From: Pseudomonadota bacterium
Lineage (GTDB): Bacteria; Pseudomonadota; Alphaproteobacteria; Sphingomonadales; Sphingomonadaceae
DNA length: 64,000 bases
Assembly (NCBI GenBank): GCA_023391375.1
Contig: JAEWBB010000011.1
Coordinates: 248,001-312,000, forward strand
Direction: 5' to 3'
Positions 26,956 through 34,139 of the stretch are shown here, piece after piece. The number at the start of each line of letters is the position of its first letter. Position 1 is the first letter of the stretch. The notes below the pieces were generated by a model that saw nothing but the letters and a program-made list of their open reading frames with translations, ran no database searches and had not been told where the DNA came from. Position numbers and translations under genes: made by a program.

Positions 26956-27716
26956 TGAACTGGAACGGGATGCGGGCCATCTACGGCTTCGAGATGGCGC
27001 GCTGGCGCCGGACGCTGTGGCAGAGCCTGGTCGCGCCGGTGATCACCACCAGCCTCTATTTCCTCGTCTTCGGCAGCGCGATCGGCAACCGGATGACGCA
27101 GATGGGCGGGGTCGGTTTCGGCAGCTTCATCGTGCCCGGCCTGATCATGCTATCGGTGCTCACCCAATCGATCTTCAACGCCAGCTTCGGCATTTATTTT
27201 CCGAAGTTTACCGGCACGATCTACGAATTGCTCTCAGCGCCGCTGTCGGCACTGGAAACGGTCATCGCCTATGTCGGCGCGGCCGCCAGCAAGGCGGTGA
27301 TCCTCGCGCTGGTGACGCTGGTGACGGCCACTTTGTTCGTCAGCGTGCACATCGCGCACCCGTTCTGGATGGTGGTGTTCCTTCTGGCGATCTCGACCGG
27401 ATTCTGCCTGCTCGGCTTCGCGCTCGGCATCTGGGCGAAGAATTTCGAGCAGTTGCAAGTCGTGCCCCTGCTCGTCGTGACCCCCCTCACCTTCACCGGA
27501 GGTGTGTTCTATTCGGTGGCGGCGATCCCCGAGCCGTGGCGCACCATCACCCACTTCAACCCGATCCTCTACCTGGTGGCGGGGTTCCGCTGGACGTTCT
27601 TCGGCGCGACCGACGTGCCGCTGGCGGCTTGCGTAGCGGTGATGGGGGCGGCCATCCTATTGCCGCTGGCGGCGATCACCTGGATTTTTAAGACCGGCTA
27701 CCGCCTCAAAAATTAG
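26955..27716 (+). CDS. ABC-2 type transporter permease
   Basis: A 253-residue permease with six membrane helices and the ABC-2 signature region near LVVTPLTFTGGVFYSVAAIP. An N-terminal amphipathic segment (MRAIYGFEMARWRRTLWQS) is typical of the YadH/NodJ group. It overlaps the ATPase gene by 1 bp (TAATG) and would form a 2+2 exporter with it. No dedicated substrate-processing gene is adjacent. Confidence 0.9.
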
Positions 27717-27743
27717 GGCGGCTTCCCGCGAAGGAAACCGCCC
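27709..27743 (-). terminator. Intrinsic terminator for sodB
   Basis: On the minus strand GGGCGGTTTCC (27743-27733) pairs with GGAAGCCGCCC (27726-27716), with one internal mismatch, followed by TAATTTTTG. It lies 28 nt after the sodB stop. The stem overlaps the last base of the convergent permease stop codon, so it could also act on that transcript, though there the U-tract is poor. Confidence 0.65.
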
Positions 27744-27770
27744 CGATTTCGGTGGCCTGGGCCGGAAAGC

Positions 27771-28394
27771 TCAGCTCTGCTGGTCGGCCCGGCCGACGCC
27801 CTCGCCGTCGAGGTTCTGCGCAACGAAGTCCCAGTTGATAACCTTCTCGAGCACCGTCTTCAGGTAGCGCGGCCGCTCGTTGCGGTAGTCGATGTAATAG
27901 GCGTGCTCCCACACATCGAGCGTCAGCAGCGGCGTCATGCCGTGGACCAGCGGCGTGTCGGCGTCGTGGAGCGAGGTCACTTCCAGCTTGCCGTTGTTGA
28001 GGACCAGCCAGCCCCAACCCGAGGCGAAGTGGTTGGTGCTCTCCGTCGCGAGCTTGTCGACCAGCGTGGCATGGTCGCCGAAGTCGCCGGCGATCATCTC
28101 CGCCAGCTTGCCCGACGGCTTGTTCGATCCTTCTGGCGCAAGGCACTGCCAGAAGAAGCTGTGGTTCCAGATCTGCGCCGCGTTGTTGAACAGGCCCTTG
28201 TCGCCCTTGTCCTTGGCGGCCTGGATGACGTCGGACAGCTTGGCGCCCTCGAGGCCCTTCTCGGCCAGCATTCCATTGGCCTTGTCGACATAGGCCTTGT
28301 GATGCTTGCCGTGATGATACTCGAACGTTTCCGCGCTCATGACGTCGCCGAGCGCGTCCTTGGCAAACGGCAGGTCCGGAAGGGTGAAAGGCAT
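27771..28394 (-). CDS. sodB: Superoxide dismutase (Fe/Mn)
   Basis: Cytosolic superoxide dismutase of 207 residues. Metal ligands are in FEYHHGKHHKAYV (His27), IWNHSFFWQCL, and DVWEHAYYIDYRNERPRYL (Asp and His). The NNAAQIWNHSFF stretch and overall pattern resemble the iron form, but cambialistic activity cannot be excluded. It stands alone on the minus strand, downstream of pspF, with its own terminator. Confidence 0.94.
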   Translation of the reverse strand: MPFTLPDLPFAKDALGDVMSAETFEYHHGKHHKAYVDKANGMLAEKGLEGAKLSDVIQAAKDKGDKGLFNNAAQIWNHSFFWQCLAPEGSNKPSGKLAEMIAGDFGDHATLVDKLATESTNHFASGWGWLVLNNGKLEVTSLHDADTPLVHGMTPLLTLDVWEHAYYIDYRNERPRYLKTVLEKVINWDFVAQNLDGEGVGRADQQS

Positions 28395-28461
28395 GATGGT
28401 CTCCTCTTGGGGTCGCGTATCAGGCCAACGTCCCTAGGCCCGCCGCGTTGCAAGGGAAAGG

Positions 28462-29499
28462 CTAGCCGCCCGCGTTTTCGGTCAGCTTGTGCCGCTTCAT
28501 CGCGTGGCGCAGCTGGTCGTAGCTCAGGCCCAGGGCGGCCGCGGTCGAGCGCTGGTTGTAACGATGCCGCGTAAGCGCCTCTTCGAGAAGCGCTTTTTCA
28601 TAGGCATTAACCGAGGACTTGAGGTCGTCGGTGCTTTCCGGGAACGCCGCCTGAACCGCAACCGTGGGCGCGGGAGAGGCGACCTGCTCGGGTTCGTCGC
28701 CCGTGCCGCGGCGCTCGACCGGTGCCCAGGGCGAGCGGAACGGGTCGAACTGGATGGCTTCTACCGGGCGCTCGGGGTCCTCGTGCCGATAGACGGCGCG
28801 CTCGACGACGTTGCGCAATTCGCGGACATTGCCGGGCCAGTCGTAGCTTTCGAGCCGCTGCAGTGCGGGCCCGTTGAAGCCGGGCCAGTTGGGCCAATCG
28901 AGCTCGACCGCCATGCGCCGTCCGAAATGTTCGGCGAGGATGGCGATGTCGCCTTCACGATTGCGTAGCGGCGGCAGGGTGACCACCTCGAAGCTCAAGC
29001 GATCGAGCAGGTCGGCGCGGAACCGGCCTTCCTCGACCATGCGGGGAAGGTGTTCGTTGGTCGCGGCGACGATGCGGACATCGACCTTGATCGGCTTCGA
29101 CGCGCCGATGCGGGTGACCTCGCCATACTCGACCGCACGCAGCAGCCGGTCCTGCGCCGGCGACGAAAGGGTGGCGAGCTCGTCGAGAAACAGCGTGCCG
29201 CCATCAGCCTCCTCGAACCGGCCCTGGCGGGTCTTCGACGCGCCGGTGAAGCTGCCGGCCTCATGACCGAACAACTCGGCCTCGATCAAATTCTCGGGCA
29301 GCGCGGCACAATTCATCGTGACCAGCGGTCCCGCCCAACGACCCGACAGGTGGTGGAGGCGTTCGGCGACCAGTTCCTTGCCGGTGCCGCGCTCGCCGAT
29401 GATGAGGACCGGCCGGTTGAGCGCAGCCGCACGGCTTGCCCGTTCGACGCTGTCGAGAAAAGCCAGGCTTTGTCCGACGAACTGGTTGGCGCGTTCCAT
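28462..29499 (-). CDS. pspF: Phage shock operon transcriptional activator PspF (sigma-54 dependent)
   Basis: A 345-residue AAA+ enhancer-binding protein without an N-terminal sensory domain, as in E. coli PspF. The Walker A region is GERGTGKE (35-42), Walker B is LFLDE (103-107), and a C-terminal Fis-type helix-turn-helix spans TAAALGLSYDQLRHAMKRH. The sigma-54 contact loop reads GSFTGA (82-87), a Ser for the usual Ala. The ATG at 29499 is chosen by homology (MERANQFVGQ). It diverges from pspA across a 176-bp gap that carries a sigma-54 promoter and two inverted repeats. PspA normally restrains this activator until membrane stress. Confidence 0.94.
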   Translation of the reverse strand: MERANQFVGQSLAFLDSVERASRAAALNRPVLIIGERGTGKELVAERLHHLSGRWAGPLVTMNCAALPENLIEAELFGHEAGSFTGASKTRQGRFEEADGGTLFLDELATLSSPAQDRLLRAVEYGEVTRIGASKPIKVDVRIVAATNEHLPRMVEEGRFRADLLDRLSFEVVTLPPLRNREGDIAILAEHFGRRMAVELDWPNWPGFNGPALQRLESYDWPGNVRELRNVVERAVYRHEDPERPVEAIQFDPFRSPWAPVERRGTGDEPEQVASPAPTVAVQAAFPESTDDLKSSVNAYEKALLEEALTRHRYNQRSTAAALGLSYDQLRHAMKRHKLTENAGG

Positions 29500-29526
29500 G
29501 TCTGGGTCTTTCCTTGCCCAACATGT

Positions 29527-29542
29527 GGTGGCAAATCCCACC
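29527..29542. promoter_or_regulatory. Candidate PspF upstream activating site II
   Basis: GGTGG (29527-29531) and CCACC (29538-29542) form a 5-bp inverted repeat with a 6-bp spacer. Its centre is about 109 bp upstream of the predicted pspA transcription start and about 32 bp (three helical turns) from the other inverted repeat. It is assigned by position and symmetry only. Confidence 0.4.
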
Positions 29543-29554
29543 ATCTGGCAAGAT

Positions 29555-29579
29555 TTTTCGACCCTCCGTTGGTCGAAAA
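29555..29579. promoter_or_regulatory. Candidate PspF upstream activating site I
   Basis: TTTTCGACC (29555-29563) and GGTCGAAAA (29571-29579) form a perfect 9-bp inverted repeat with a 7-bp spacer. Its centre is about 77 bp upstream of the predicted sigma-54 start of pspA, a normal place for an enhancer. Its position also suits autoregulation of the divergent pspF promoter. Confidence 0.6.
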
Positions 29580-29616
29580 TCGGCGGAAAACGCGAAACTG
29601 CGCGCCTACGGAGTTT

Positions 29617-29633
29617 TTGGCACGAACGCTGCA
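29617..29633 (+). promoter_or_regulatory. Sigma-54 (-24/-12) promoter of the psp operon
   Basis: TTGGCACGAACGCTGCA matches the sigma-54 consensus YTGGCACGrNNNTTGCW with one mismatch. GG (29619-29620) and GC (29631-29632) are separated by exactly 10 bp. Transcription should start near 29644, about 32 bp before the pspA ATG. PspF encoded divergently is the expected activator. Confidence 0.85.
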
Positions 29634-29675
29634 AGAAGGTTACGCAACAGGACCTGTGAAGTTTCGGAGTTGTTG

Positions 29676-30344
29676 ATGGGCATTTTTTCTCGAACCCGCG
29701 ACATCGTCGCCGCCAACATGGCGGAATTGCTCGATCGTGCCGAAGATCCGGCGCGGATGATCCGCATGATCATCCTCGAAATGGAGGAGACGCTGGTCGA
29801 AGTCCGCGCCTCGGCCGCACGGTCGATCGCCGACGGCAAGGAGATGCGCCGCGCGCTGATCCGCCTGGAGGACATGCAGCACGGCTGGACGGAGAAGGCC
29901 GAGCTGGCGCTGTCGAAGGACCGCGAGGATCTCGCCAAGGCGGCGCTGATCGAGCGGCAGAAGGCCGCCGACATGGCCGAGGGGCTGCGCGCCGAGATCG
30001 GCCAGATCGACGAGACGCTCAAGAGCTACGAAGCGGACATCGCCAAGCTACAGGGCAAGCTGCGCGAGGCGCGGGCGCGACAGAACGCCATCGCCAACCG
30101 CATCGAGAGCGCCGTCAGCCGCGCCCGCACCCGGGAAATTCTCGGCGGTCCGCGCTCGGAAGAGGCCTTCTCGCGGTTCGACGTGCTGGAACGGCGCGCG
30201 GACATGGCGGAAGGTATGGCCGACGCGCTGGGCATGACCGGTCCGAAGAGCCTTGAAGAGGAAATCGCGGATCTCAAGGCGTCGGACAAGGTCGACGCCG
30301 AACTGGAAGCTTTGAAGGCCAAGATGCAGGCCAAGGGGGAATAA
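29676..30344 (+). CDS. pspA: Phage shock protein A
   Basis: PspA is an ESCRT-III-like coiled-coil protein that binds stressed inner membrane and, when free, inhibits PspF. The 222 residues start with an amphipathic helix MGIFSRTRDIVAANMAELL, followed by long coiled-coil helices (RMIRMIILEMEETLVEVRAS and on) to about residue 200. Length is as in E. coli (222). It follows the sigma-54 promoter and is directly abutted by pspB. Confidence 0.96.
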   Translation: MGIFSRTRDIVAANMAELLDRAEDPARMIRMIILEMEETLVEVRASAARSIADGKEMRRALIRLEDMQHGWTEKAELALSKDREDLAKAALIERQKAADMAEGLRAEIGQIDETLKSYEADIAKLQGKLREARARQNAIANRIESAVSRARTREILGGPRSEEAFSRFDVLERRADMAEGMADALGMTGPKSLEEEIADLKASDKVDAELEALKAKMQAKGE

Positions 30345-30695
30345 GTGGGCGAAGATTTCATTCCGTTTTTTGCGATTGCGGCGATCTTCATCGGGCTGCC
30401 GTGGCTCATCTTCCACTACATTACCAAGTGGAAGCAGTCGGCGACGCTGACGCTGCCCGACGAGAAGTTGCTCGACGATCTTTATGACGCAGCGCGCCGG
30501 CTCGACGAGCGGATGTGCTCGATCGAGCGGATCATCGAAGCGGAGAACCCCGATTGGCGCCAGCATTGCCTGCCCGGCACGACCGGGGCCAGCGAGCGAG
30601 CGGCGCCGCGGGCACTCCTGGAAGAACTGGATGAACTGGAAGAGCGCATGTCGCGCCTGCCGAAGAGCAGCCGGAGCCGGGGGGCCGTGGAATGA
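30345..30695 (+). CDS. pspB: Phage shock protein B, C-terminally extended
   Basis: PspB is a small bitopic inner-membrane protein that works with PspC to sense stress and sequester PspA. It begins at a GTG directly after the pspA stop. The single membrane helix is FFAIAAIFIGLPWLIFHYIT. A cytosolic helix carries the conserved DLYDAARRLDERMCSIERI followed by EAENPDWRQ. At 116 residues it is longer than E. coli PspB (74); the extra about 40 residues form a second acidic helix (LLEELDELEERMSRLP). It overlaps pspC by 4 bp. Confidence 0.9.
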   Translation: MGEDFIPFFAIAAIFIGLPWLIFHYITKWKQSATLTLPDEKLLDDLYDAARRLDERMCSIERIIEAENPDWRQHCLPGTTGASERAAPRALLEELDELEERMSRLPKSSRSRGAVE

Positions 30696-31084
30696 GCATG
30701 CAACCCGCCAGCCGCACCCGCTTTTATCGCAACAAGCGCGAGGGCAAGGTTCTCGGCATCTGTGCCGGCATCGCCGACTACACCGGCCTCGATACGAGCC
30801 TGGTCCGCTTCATGATGCTCGCGGCGCTGTTCATGAGCGGCGGCTCGATCCTGCCGCTTTATTTCATCGCCGGCTTCATCGCGCCGGACCGTCCCCGCGA
30901 GCTGGATTATGTCGGGGGACCCGAGCAGCAGCGTTTCTGGCAGGGCGTTCGCGCCTCGCCGGCCCGCAGCGCGCGACAGATCCGCAGCCAGCTGCGCGAC
31001 GTCAACCGCCGGCTGGCCGACGTCGAAAGCTATGTGCTGAGCGAAAACCGCAGCCTTGCCCGCGAAATCGAGGACCTGCGGTAA
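30692..31084 (+). CDS. pspC: Phage shock protein C (PspC domain)
   Basis: A 130-residue membrane protein with the PspC domain at residues 8-70 (FYRNKREGKVLGICAGIADY, then a hydrophobic FMMLAALFMSGGSILPLYFI). A cytosolic C-terminal helix ends VESYVLSENRSLAREIEDLR. That final segment matches the C-terminal signature of the five small genes that follow. Its ATG overlaps the pspB stop by 4 bp. Confidence 0.93.
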   Translation: MSMQPASRTRFYRNKREGKVLGICAGIADYTGLDTSLVRFMMLAALFMSGGSILPLYFIAGFIAPDRPRELDYVGGPEQQRFWQGVRASPARSARQIRSQLRDVNRRLADVESYVLSENRSLAREIEDLR

Positions 31085-31111
31085 TCCCGACGAACCAAAG
31101 GGGGAAATGAC

Positions 31112-31462
31112 ATGGACCCGGAAGTCCAAGGCGTGCTCGAATTCGTTCTGAAACTGACCCCGGTAGTGGCGATCATCGTCGCGCTCGGTGTTGGCAGCTC
31201 GGTGCTCAACACCTGGCTCAAGATCAAGAACGGCTACCCGCTCCAGAATGCCTGGGGCATGGCCATCCATCCCCGCAAGGACGGGGAAACGATCGAACGC
31301 ATCAAGCTGCTGACCACCGAGAACGCGCAACTTCGCGCCGAGCTGGGGGCGATCAAGGACCGGCTGGAGACGGTCGAACGGATCGTGACGGACTCAGGGG
31401 TCCAGACCGCCGCGCAGATCGATGCGCTTCGATCCCCGCGCCGCCTCGGTAGTGACAGTTAA
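31112..31462 (+). CDS. Psp-associated small membrane coiled-coil protein 1
   Basis: A 116-residue protein with an N-terminal membrane helix (LKLTPVVAIIVALGVGSSVL), a short basic/polar linker (IKNGYPLQNAWGMAIHPRKDG) and a coiled coil (ERIKLLTTENAQLRAELGAI). It ends in the shared signature RLETVERIVTDSG then TAAQIDALR. No named family is recognised. It is 27 bp after pspC with an AAGGGGGAAA ribosome binding site, so it belongs to the psp operon. It is the longest and most divergent of the five paralogues. Confidence 0.8.
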   Translation: MDPEVQGVLEFVLKLTPVVAIIVALGVGSSVLNTWLKIKNGYPLQNAWGMAIHPRKDGETIERIKLLTTENAQLRAELGAIKDRLETVERIVTDSGVQTAAQIDALRSPRRLGSDS

Positions 31463-31477
31463 GCAGGAGCAATCGGA

Positions 31478-31765
31478 ATGAGCGGTTATTTCGTACTCGG
31501 CTTTTTCATGATCGTGGTCGGCATCCCGGTGATTTTCGGCGTGCTCGGCGACGTCTATAAACGCCGGCTGAAGTTTCGCGAACGCGAGATGGAGCTGATG
31601 GGCCAGCAAACGGCGGAAAAGGCCGCCCAATATGCGGCGCACGTCGAACGGCTCGAAAATCGGGTGCGCGTGCTCGAACAGATCGCCACCGACAAGGGCA
31701 TCGAGACGGCCGGGCAGATCGAGGCGCTGCGCGCGCCGCGCCTGACCGGCAATGACATCCAGTAG
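31478..31765 (+). CDS. Psp-associated small membrane coiled-coil protein 2
   Basis: A 95-residue protein: membrane helix FVLGFFMIVVGIPVIFGVLG, basic stop-transfer KRRLKFRERE, then a coiled coil containing AEKAAQYAAHVERLENRVRV. The shared C-terminal signature is LEQIATDKGIETAGQIEALR. It is closest to protein 3, which has the same AEKAAQY stretch. The ribosome binding site is AGGAG, 11 nt upstream. Topology is predicted as short periplasmic N-terminus and cytosolic coiled coil, like PspB. Confidence 0.8.
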   Translation: MSGYFVLGFFMIVVGIPVIFGVLGDVYKRRLKFREREMELMGQQTAEKAAQYAAHVERLENRVRVLEQIATDKGIETAGQIEALRAPRLTGNDIQ

Positions 31766-31788
31766 TCCCCTCTTTCAAGGAACATACC

Positions 31789-32076
31789 ATGGGCCCTTCC
31801 CTTCCCGAGCTTAGCGCCATCCTTTTCGCGATGGGCACGCCGGCTTTCCTGGTCTTCTACTTCGCCAAGCGCTGGTTCCAGCTGAAGGAAAAGCGCCTTG
31901 AGATCGACGCATTGCTGGCAGCGGAGAAGGCGGCGCAATATGTCTCGCATTCGAAAGACGTCGAGGCGCGCCTCGCGGTGGTGGAGCGGATCGTGACCGA
32001 TCGAGGTGCCGAGACGGCGGCGCAGATCGAGGCACTTCGTCCGAAAGCGCTGTCGCAAACCGCGGTCAACGGGTAA
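31789..32076 (+). CDS. Psp-associated small membrane coiled-coil protein 3
   Basis: A 95-residue paralogue: membrane helix SAILFAMGTPAFLVFYFAKR, coiled coil with AAEKAAQYVSHSKDVEARL, signature VVERIVTDRGAETAAQIEALR read across residues about 65-85. The near-identity with protein 2 over EKAAQY and the tail indicates a tandem duplication. CAAGGA precedes the ATG at a good spacing. Confidence 0.8.
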   Translation: MGPSLPELSAILFAMGTPAFLVFYFAKRWFQLKEKRLEIDALLAAEKAAQYVSHSKDVEARLAVVERIVTDRGAETAAQIEALRPKALSQTAVNG

Positions 32077-32086
32077 GAACGCGTCC

Positions 32087-32356
32087 ATGGACCTCGGACC
32101 CCTCGTCCCCATCGTCGCCATCGGCAGCGGACTCGGCTGGGGCTGGCTCGGCTACAAGAAGCGCGAACTGGCCGCACGAACGAAAATCGCGCTGGCCGAA
32201 GCGAGCCGCGAGCGAGAAGCCAAGCACAAGCTCGAAGACCGGGTGCGTGTCCTCGAGAAGATCATCACCGACAAGGGCTACGAGACCGCCGCCCAGATCG
32301 AAGCGTTGAGGGAAATGCCGACGCTGCCCTCGCAACAGGAAAACGACCGCGTATGA
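32087..32356 (+). CDS. Psp-associated small membrane coiled-coil protein 4
   Basis: An 89-residue paralogue with a shorter, glycine-rich membrane segment (LVPIVAIGSGLGWGWLGYKK). A charged coiled coil follows (ASREREAKHKLEDRVRVLEK), then the signature ITDKGYETAAQIEALR. The ATG at 32087 is chosen because it opens the membrane segment; the frame extends upstream within protein 3. Its stop overlaps the start of protein 5 by 4 bp. Confidence 0.78.
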   Translation: MDLGPLVPIVAIGSGLGWGWLGYKKRELAARTKIALAEASREREAKHKLEDRVRVLEKIITDKGYETAAQIEALREMPTLPSQQENDRV

Positions 32357-32670
32357 ACCCGTTCGAATTCGTCATCGCCATCATCGCCATCACCACCATC
32401 GGCCAGATCATCAAGGTCAAGCAGATGGCCAAATACGGGATGCGCCCGCGTAGCGGCCGGCGAGGCATGATGGGCTTTGGCGCGCGCATGGGCTTCGGGC
32501 ATTTCGATACGACCCGCGACGATGAAGACGACTATGTCGATGACCGCGAGACCGTACGGCTGCGCGAGGAAGTGAAGATGCTCAAGGAGCGACTCCACAC
32601 GCTCGAGCGGATCACGGTCGACAAGGAAAGCAGCCTGGCGCGCCAGATCGACGATTTGCGCGATCGCTGA
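32353..32670 (+). CDS. Psp-associated small membrane coiled-coil protein 5
   Basis: A 105-residue paralogue: membrane helix FVIAIIAITTIGQIIKVKQM, then a basic, Gly/Met/Arg-rich insert (GMRPRSGRRGMMGFGARMGF) and an acidic DDEDDYVDD patch before the coiled coil. Its tail, RITVDKESSLARQIDDLR, is closer to the PspC tail (SLAREIEDLR) than to proteins 1-4. It ends the run; sufE starts 20 bp later. Confidence 0.78.
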   Translation: MNPFEFVIAIIAITTIGQIIKVKQMAKYGMRPRSGRRGMMGFGARMGFGHFDTTRDDEDDYVDDRETVRLREEVKMLKERLHTLERITVDKESSLARQIDDLRDR

Positions 32671-32690
32671 GGCGCGGCTAGGGCCGCGGT

Positions 32691-33104
32691 GTGACCACCA
32701 CCCTCCCCCGCCTCGACGAAATCGCCGAGGAATATGAGTTTCTCGACAGCGAAGAGCGATATCGCCTGCTGATCGAGCTGGGGCGCAAGCTCGAGCCGAT
32801 GCCCGACGCGCTGAAAACCGACGCGACCAAGGTGCGGGGATGTTCTGCCAGCGTCTGGGTCTACCCGACGCGGGAGGGCGACCGGCTACATTTCCTCGCC
32901 GACAGCAACGCGGCGATCACCAAGGGCGTGGTCGCGCTGGTGCTGGCCACGGTGCAGGACAGGCCGGCTGCAGAAGTGGCGCAGACCGATATCGCCGCCG
33001 CGCTGGCACCGTTCGATCTTAGCCGAGAACTATCGTCGAACCGGACGCAGGGCATTCCGAACATGATTGCGTTGGTCCGCGACACGGCGGCACGGTTGGC
33101 ATGA
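32691..33104 (+). CDS. sufE: SufE family sulfur acceptor protein
   Basis: SufE accepts persulfide sulfur from the cysteine desulfurase SufS for iron-sulfur cluster assembly. The 137 residues contain the acceptor cysteine in VRGCSASVWV (about residue 49) and conserved EEYEFLDSEERYRLLIELG at the front. The start is the GTG at 32691 (MTTTLPRLDE). No other suf gene is adjacent. It overlaps the thioesterase gene by 4 bp. Confidence 0.93.
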   Translation: MTTTLPRLDEIAEEYEFLDSEERYRLLIELGRKLEPMPDALKTDATKVRGCSASVWVYPTREGDRLHFLADSNAAITKGVVALVLATVQDRPAAEVAQTDIAAALAPFDLSRELSSNRTQGIPNMIALVRDTAARLA

Positions 33105-33556
33105 GCGAACTGCCCGAAATCGACGCGGCGGCAGCCGGGGGCGGGTTCGACCCCAAGCGCTTCTTCGAACTGGCGCGGTCGGTCGGGCATGGCAAGGCGC
33201 TTGGCCTCGATTATCTTCGCACCGACGGCGATTGGATCGAACTGGCGCTGCCGTGGCGCGAGGAACTGGTCGGGGTCGAGGAAAGCGGCTTCCTGGCGTC
33301 CGGCGCGATCGTCAGCCTGCTCGACACGTGCGGCGGGGCATCGGTGTGGCACAAGATGGGGTTTTTCCAGCCGATCGTGACGATCGACCTCCGGCTCGAT
33401 TACCTCCGGCCAGCGCCGAAGGGCGAGACGGTCATCGCGCGTTGCCGCTGCGACAAGCTGACGTCGAAGATCGCATTCATTTCCGGGATCGCGCATACCG
33501 GGGACGAAGCCCGGCCGGTGGCGAAGGCGACCGGGACCTTCATGCTGGACGTCTAG
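33101..33556 (+). CDS. PaaI/hotdog-fold thioesterase
   Basis: A 151-residue hotdog-fold protein of the PaaI group. The typical block SGAIVSLLDTCGGASVWHKM and the strand segment TIDLRLDYLRPAPKGETVIA are present. Enzymes of this group hydrolyse acyl-CoA thioesters; the substrate is not evident. It is coupled to sufE by a 4-bp overlap. Its stop interlocks with that of the convergent J-domain gene (CTAG). Confidence 0.85.
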   Translation: MSELPEIDAAAAGGGFDPKRFFELARSVGHGKALGLDYLRTDGDWIELALPWREELVGVEESGFLASGAIVSLLDTCGGASVWHKMGFFQPIVTIDLRLDYLRPAPKGETVIARCRCDKLTSKIAFISGIAHTGDEARPVAKATGTFMLDV

Positions 33557-34089
33557 GCCGCGGCCGAACGCCTTTCATCCGCTTTCCGGAGCACGTCGTA
33601 AGCGGCTTGCACCTGCTGGAAGCGCTGGGCGGCTTCGGCGTCGCCCTGGTTGACGTCCGGATGGTTTTCCTTGGCAAGCTGGCGGTACGCGGCCTTGACC
33701 GCCTTCATGTCCGCATCGCTGTCGAGGCCCAGCGCATCGAGCGCCCGCATTTCGTCGCGGCTGCGGTTGCCGTCGCCGGGGCCTGCCCAGGCGTAATGGG
33801 CGCTGGACCGGAAGGCGGAGCTTTCGCGGCCCTCGGATGCGGCGCGCTGGGCGGCTTCCTCGGCGCCGAGGCCGGCGAAATAGTCCCAATTCTTATTGTA
33901 TTCCGCGGCGTGAGGCTCGCAGAACATCCAGCGCTCGGGGCTGTTGGGGGCCTTGGGCGCGGGCCGGTCGCCCGGGTTGTCGCAGCCTTCGCGGTCGCAC
34001 AAGCGGACGCGCGCGGCCTCGCGGCCCTTGGCGCCGTACGGGCGCCAACGGGGAAAGCCCCAATCGTCGGTTCGCTTCTGCTTTGCCAT
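33553..34089 (-). CDS. J-domain protein with N-terminal cysteine motif
   Basis: A 178-residue DnaJ-like co-chaperone. The J domain is at the C-terminus (about 115-175), with the HPD motif in AKENHPDVNQGD, so it should stimulate an Hsp70. The N-terminal part has Cys residues in LCDREGCDNPG and FCEPHAAEYN spaced like a small metal-binding site. This is the reverse of classic DnaJ order. The ATG at 34089 (MAKQKRTDDWGFPR) is chosen over longer readings that would enter rnpB. Confidence 0.85.
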   Translation of the reverse strand: MAKQKRTDDWGFPRWRPYGAKGREAARVRLCDREGCDNPGDRPAPKAPNSPERWMFCEPHAAEYNKNWDYFAGLGAEEAAQRAASEGRESSAFRSSAHYAWAGPGDGNRSRDEMRALDALGLDSDADMKAVKAAYRQLAKENHPDVNQGDAEAAQRFQQVQAAYDVLRKADERRSAAA

Positions 34090-34139
34090 TCGATTCCACA
34101 CTCGCACGGGCGAAGGAGCTCTTCCACCGCCCGCCGTCG

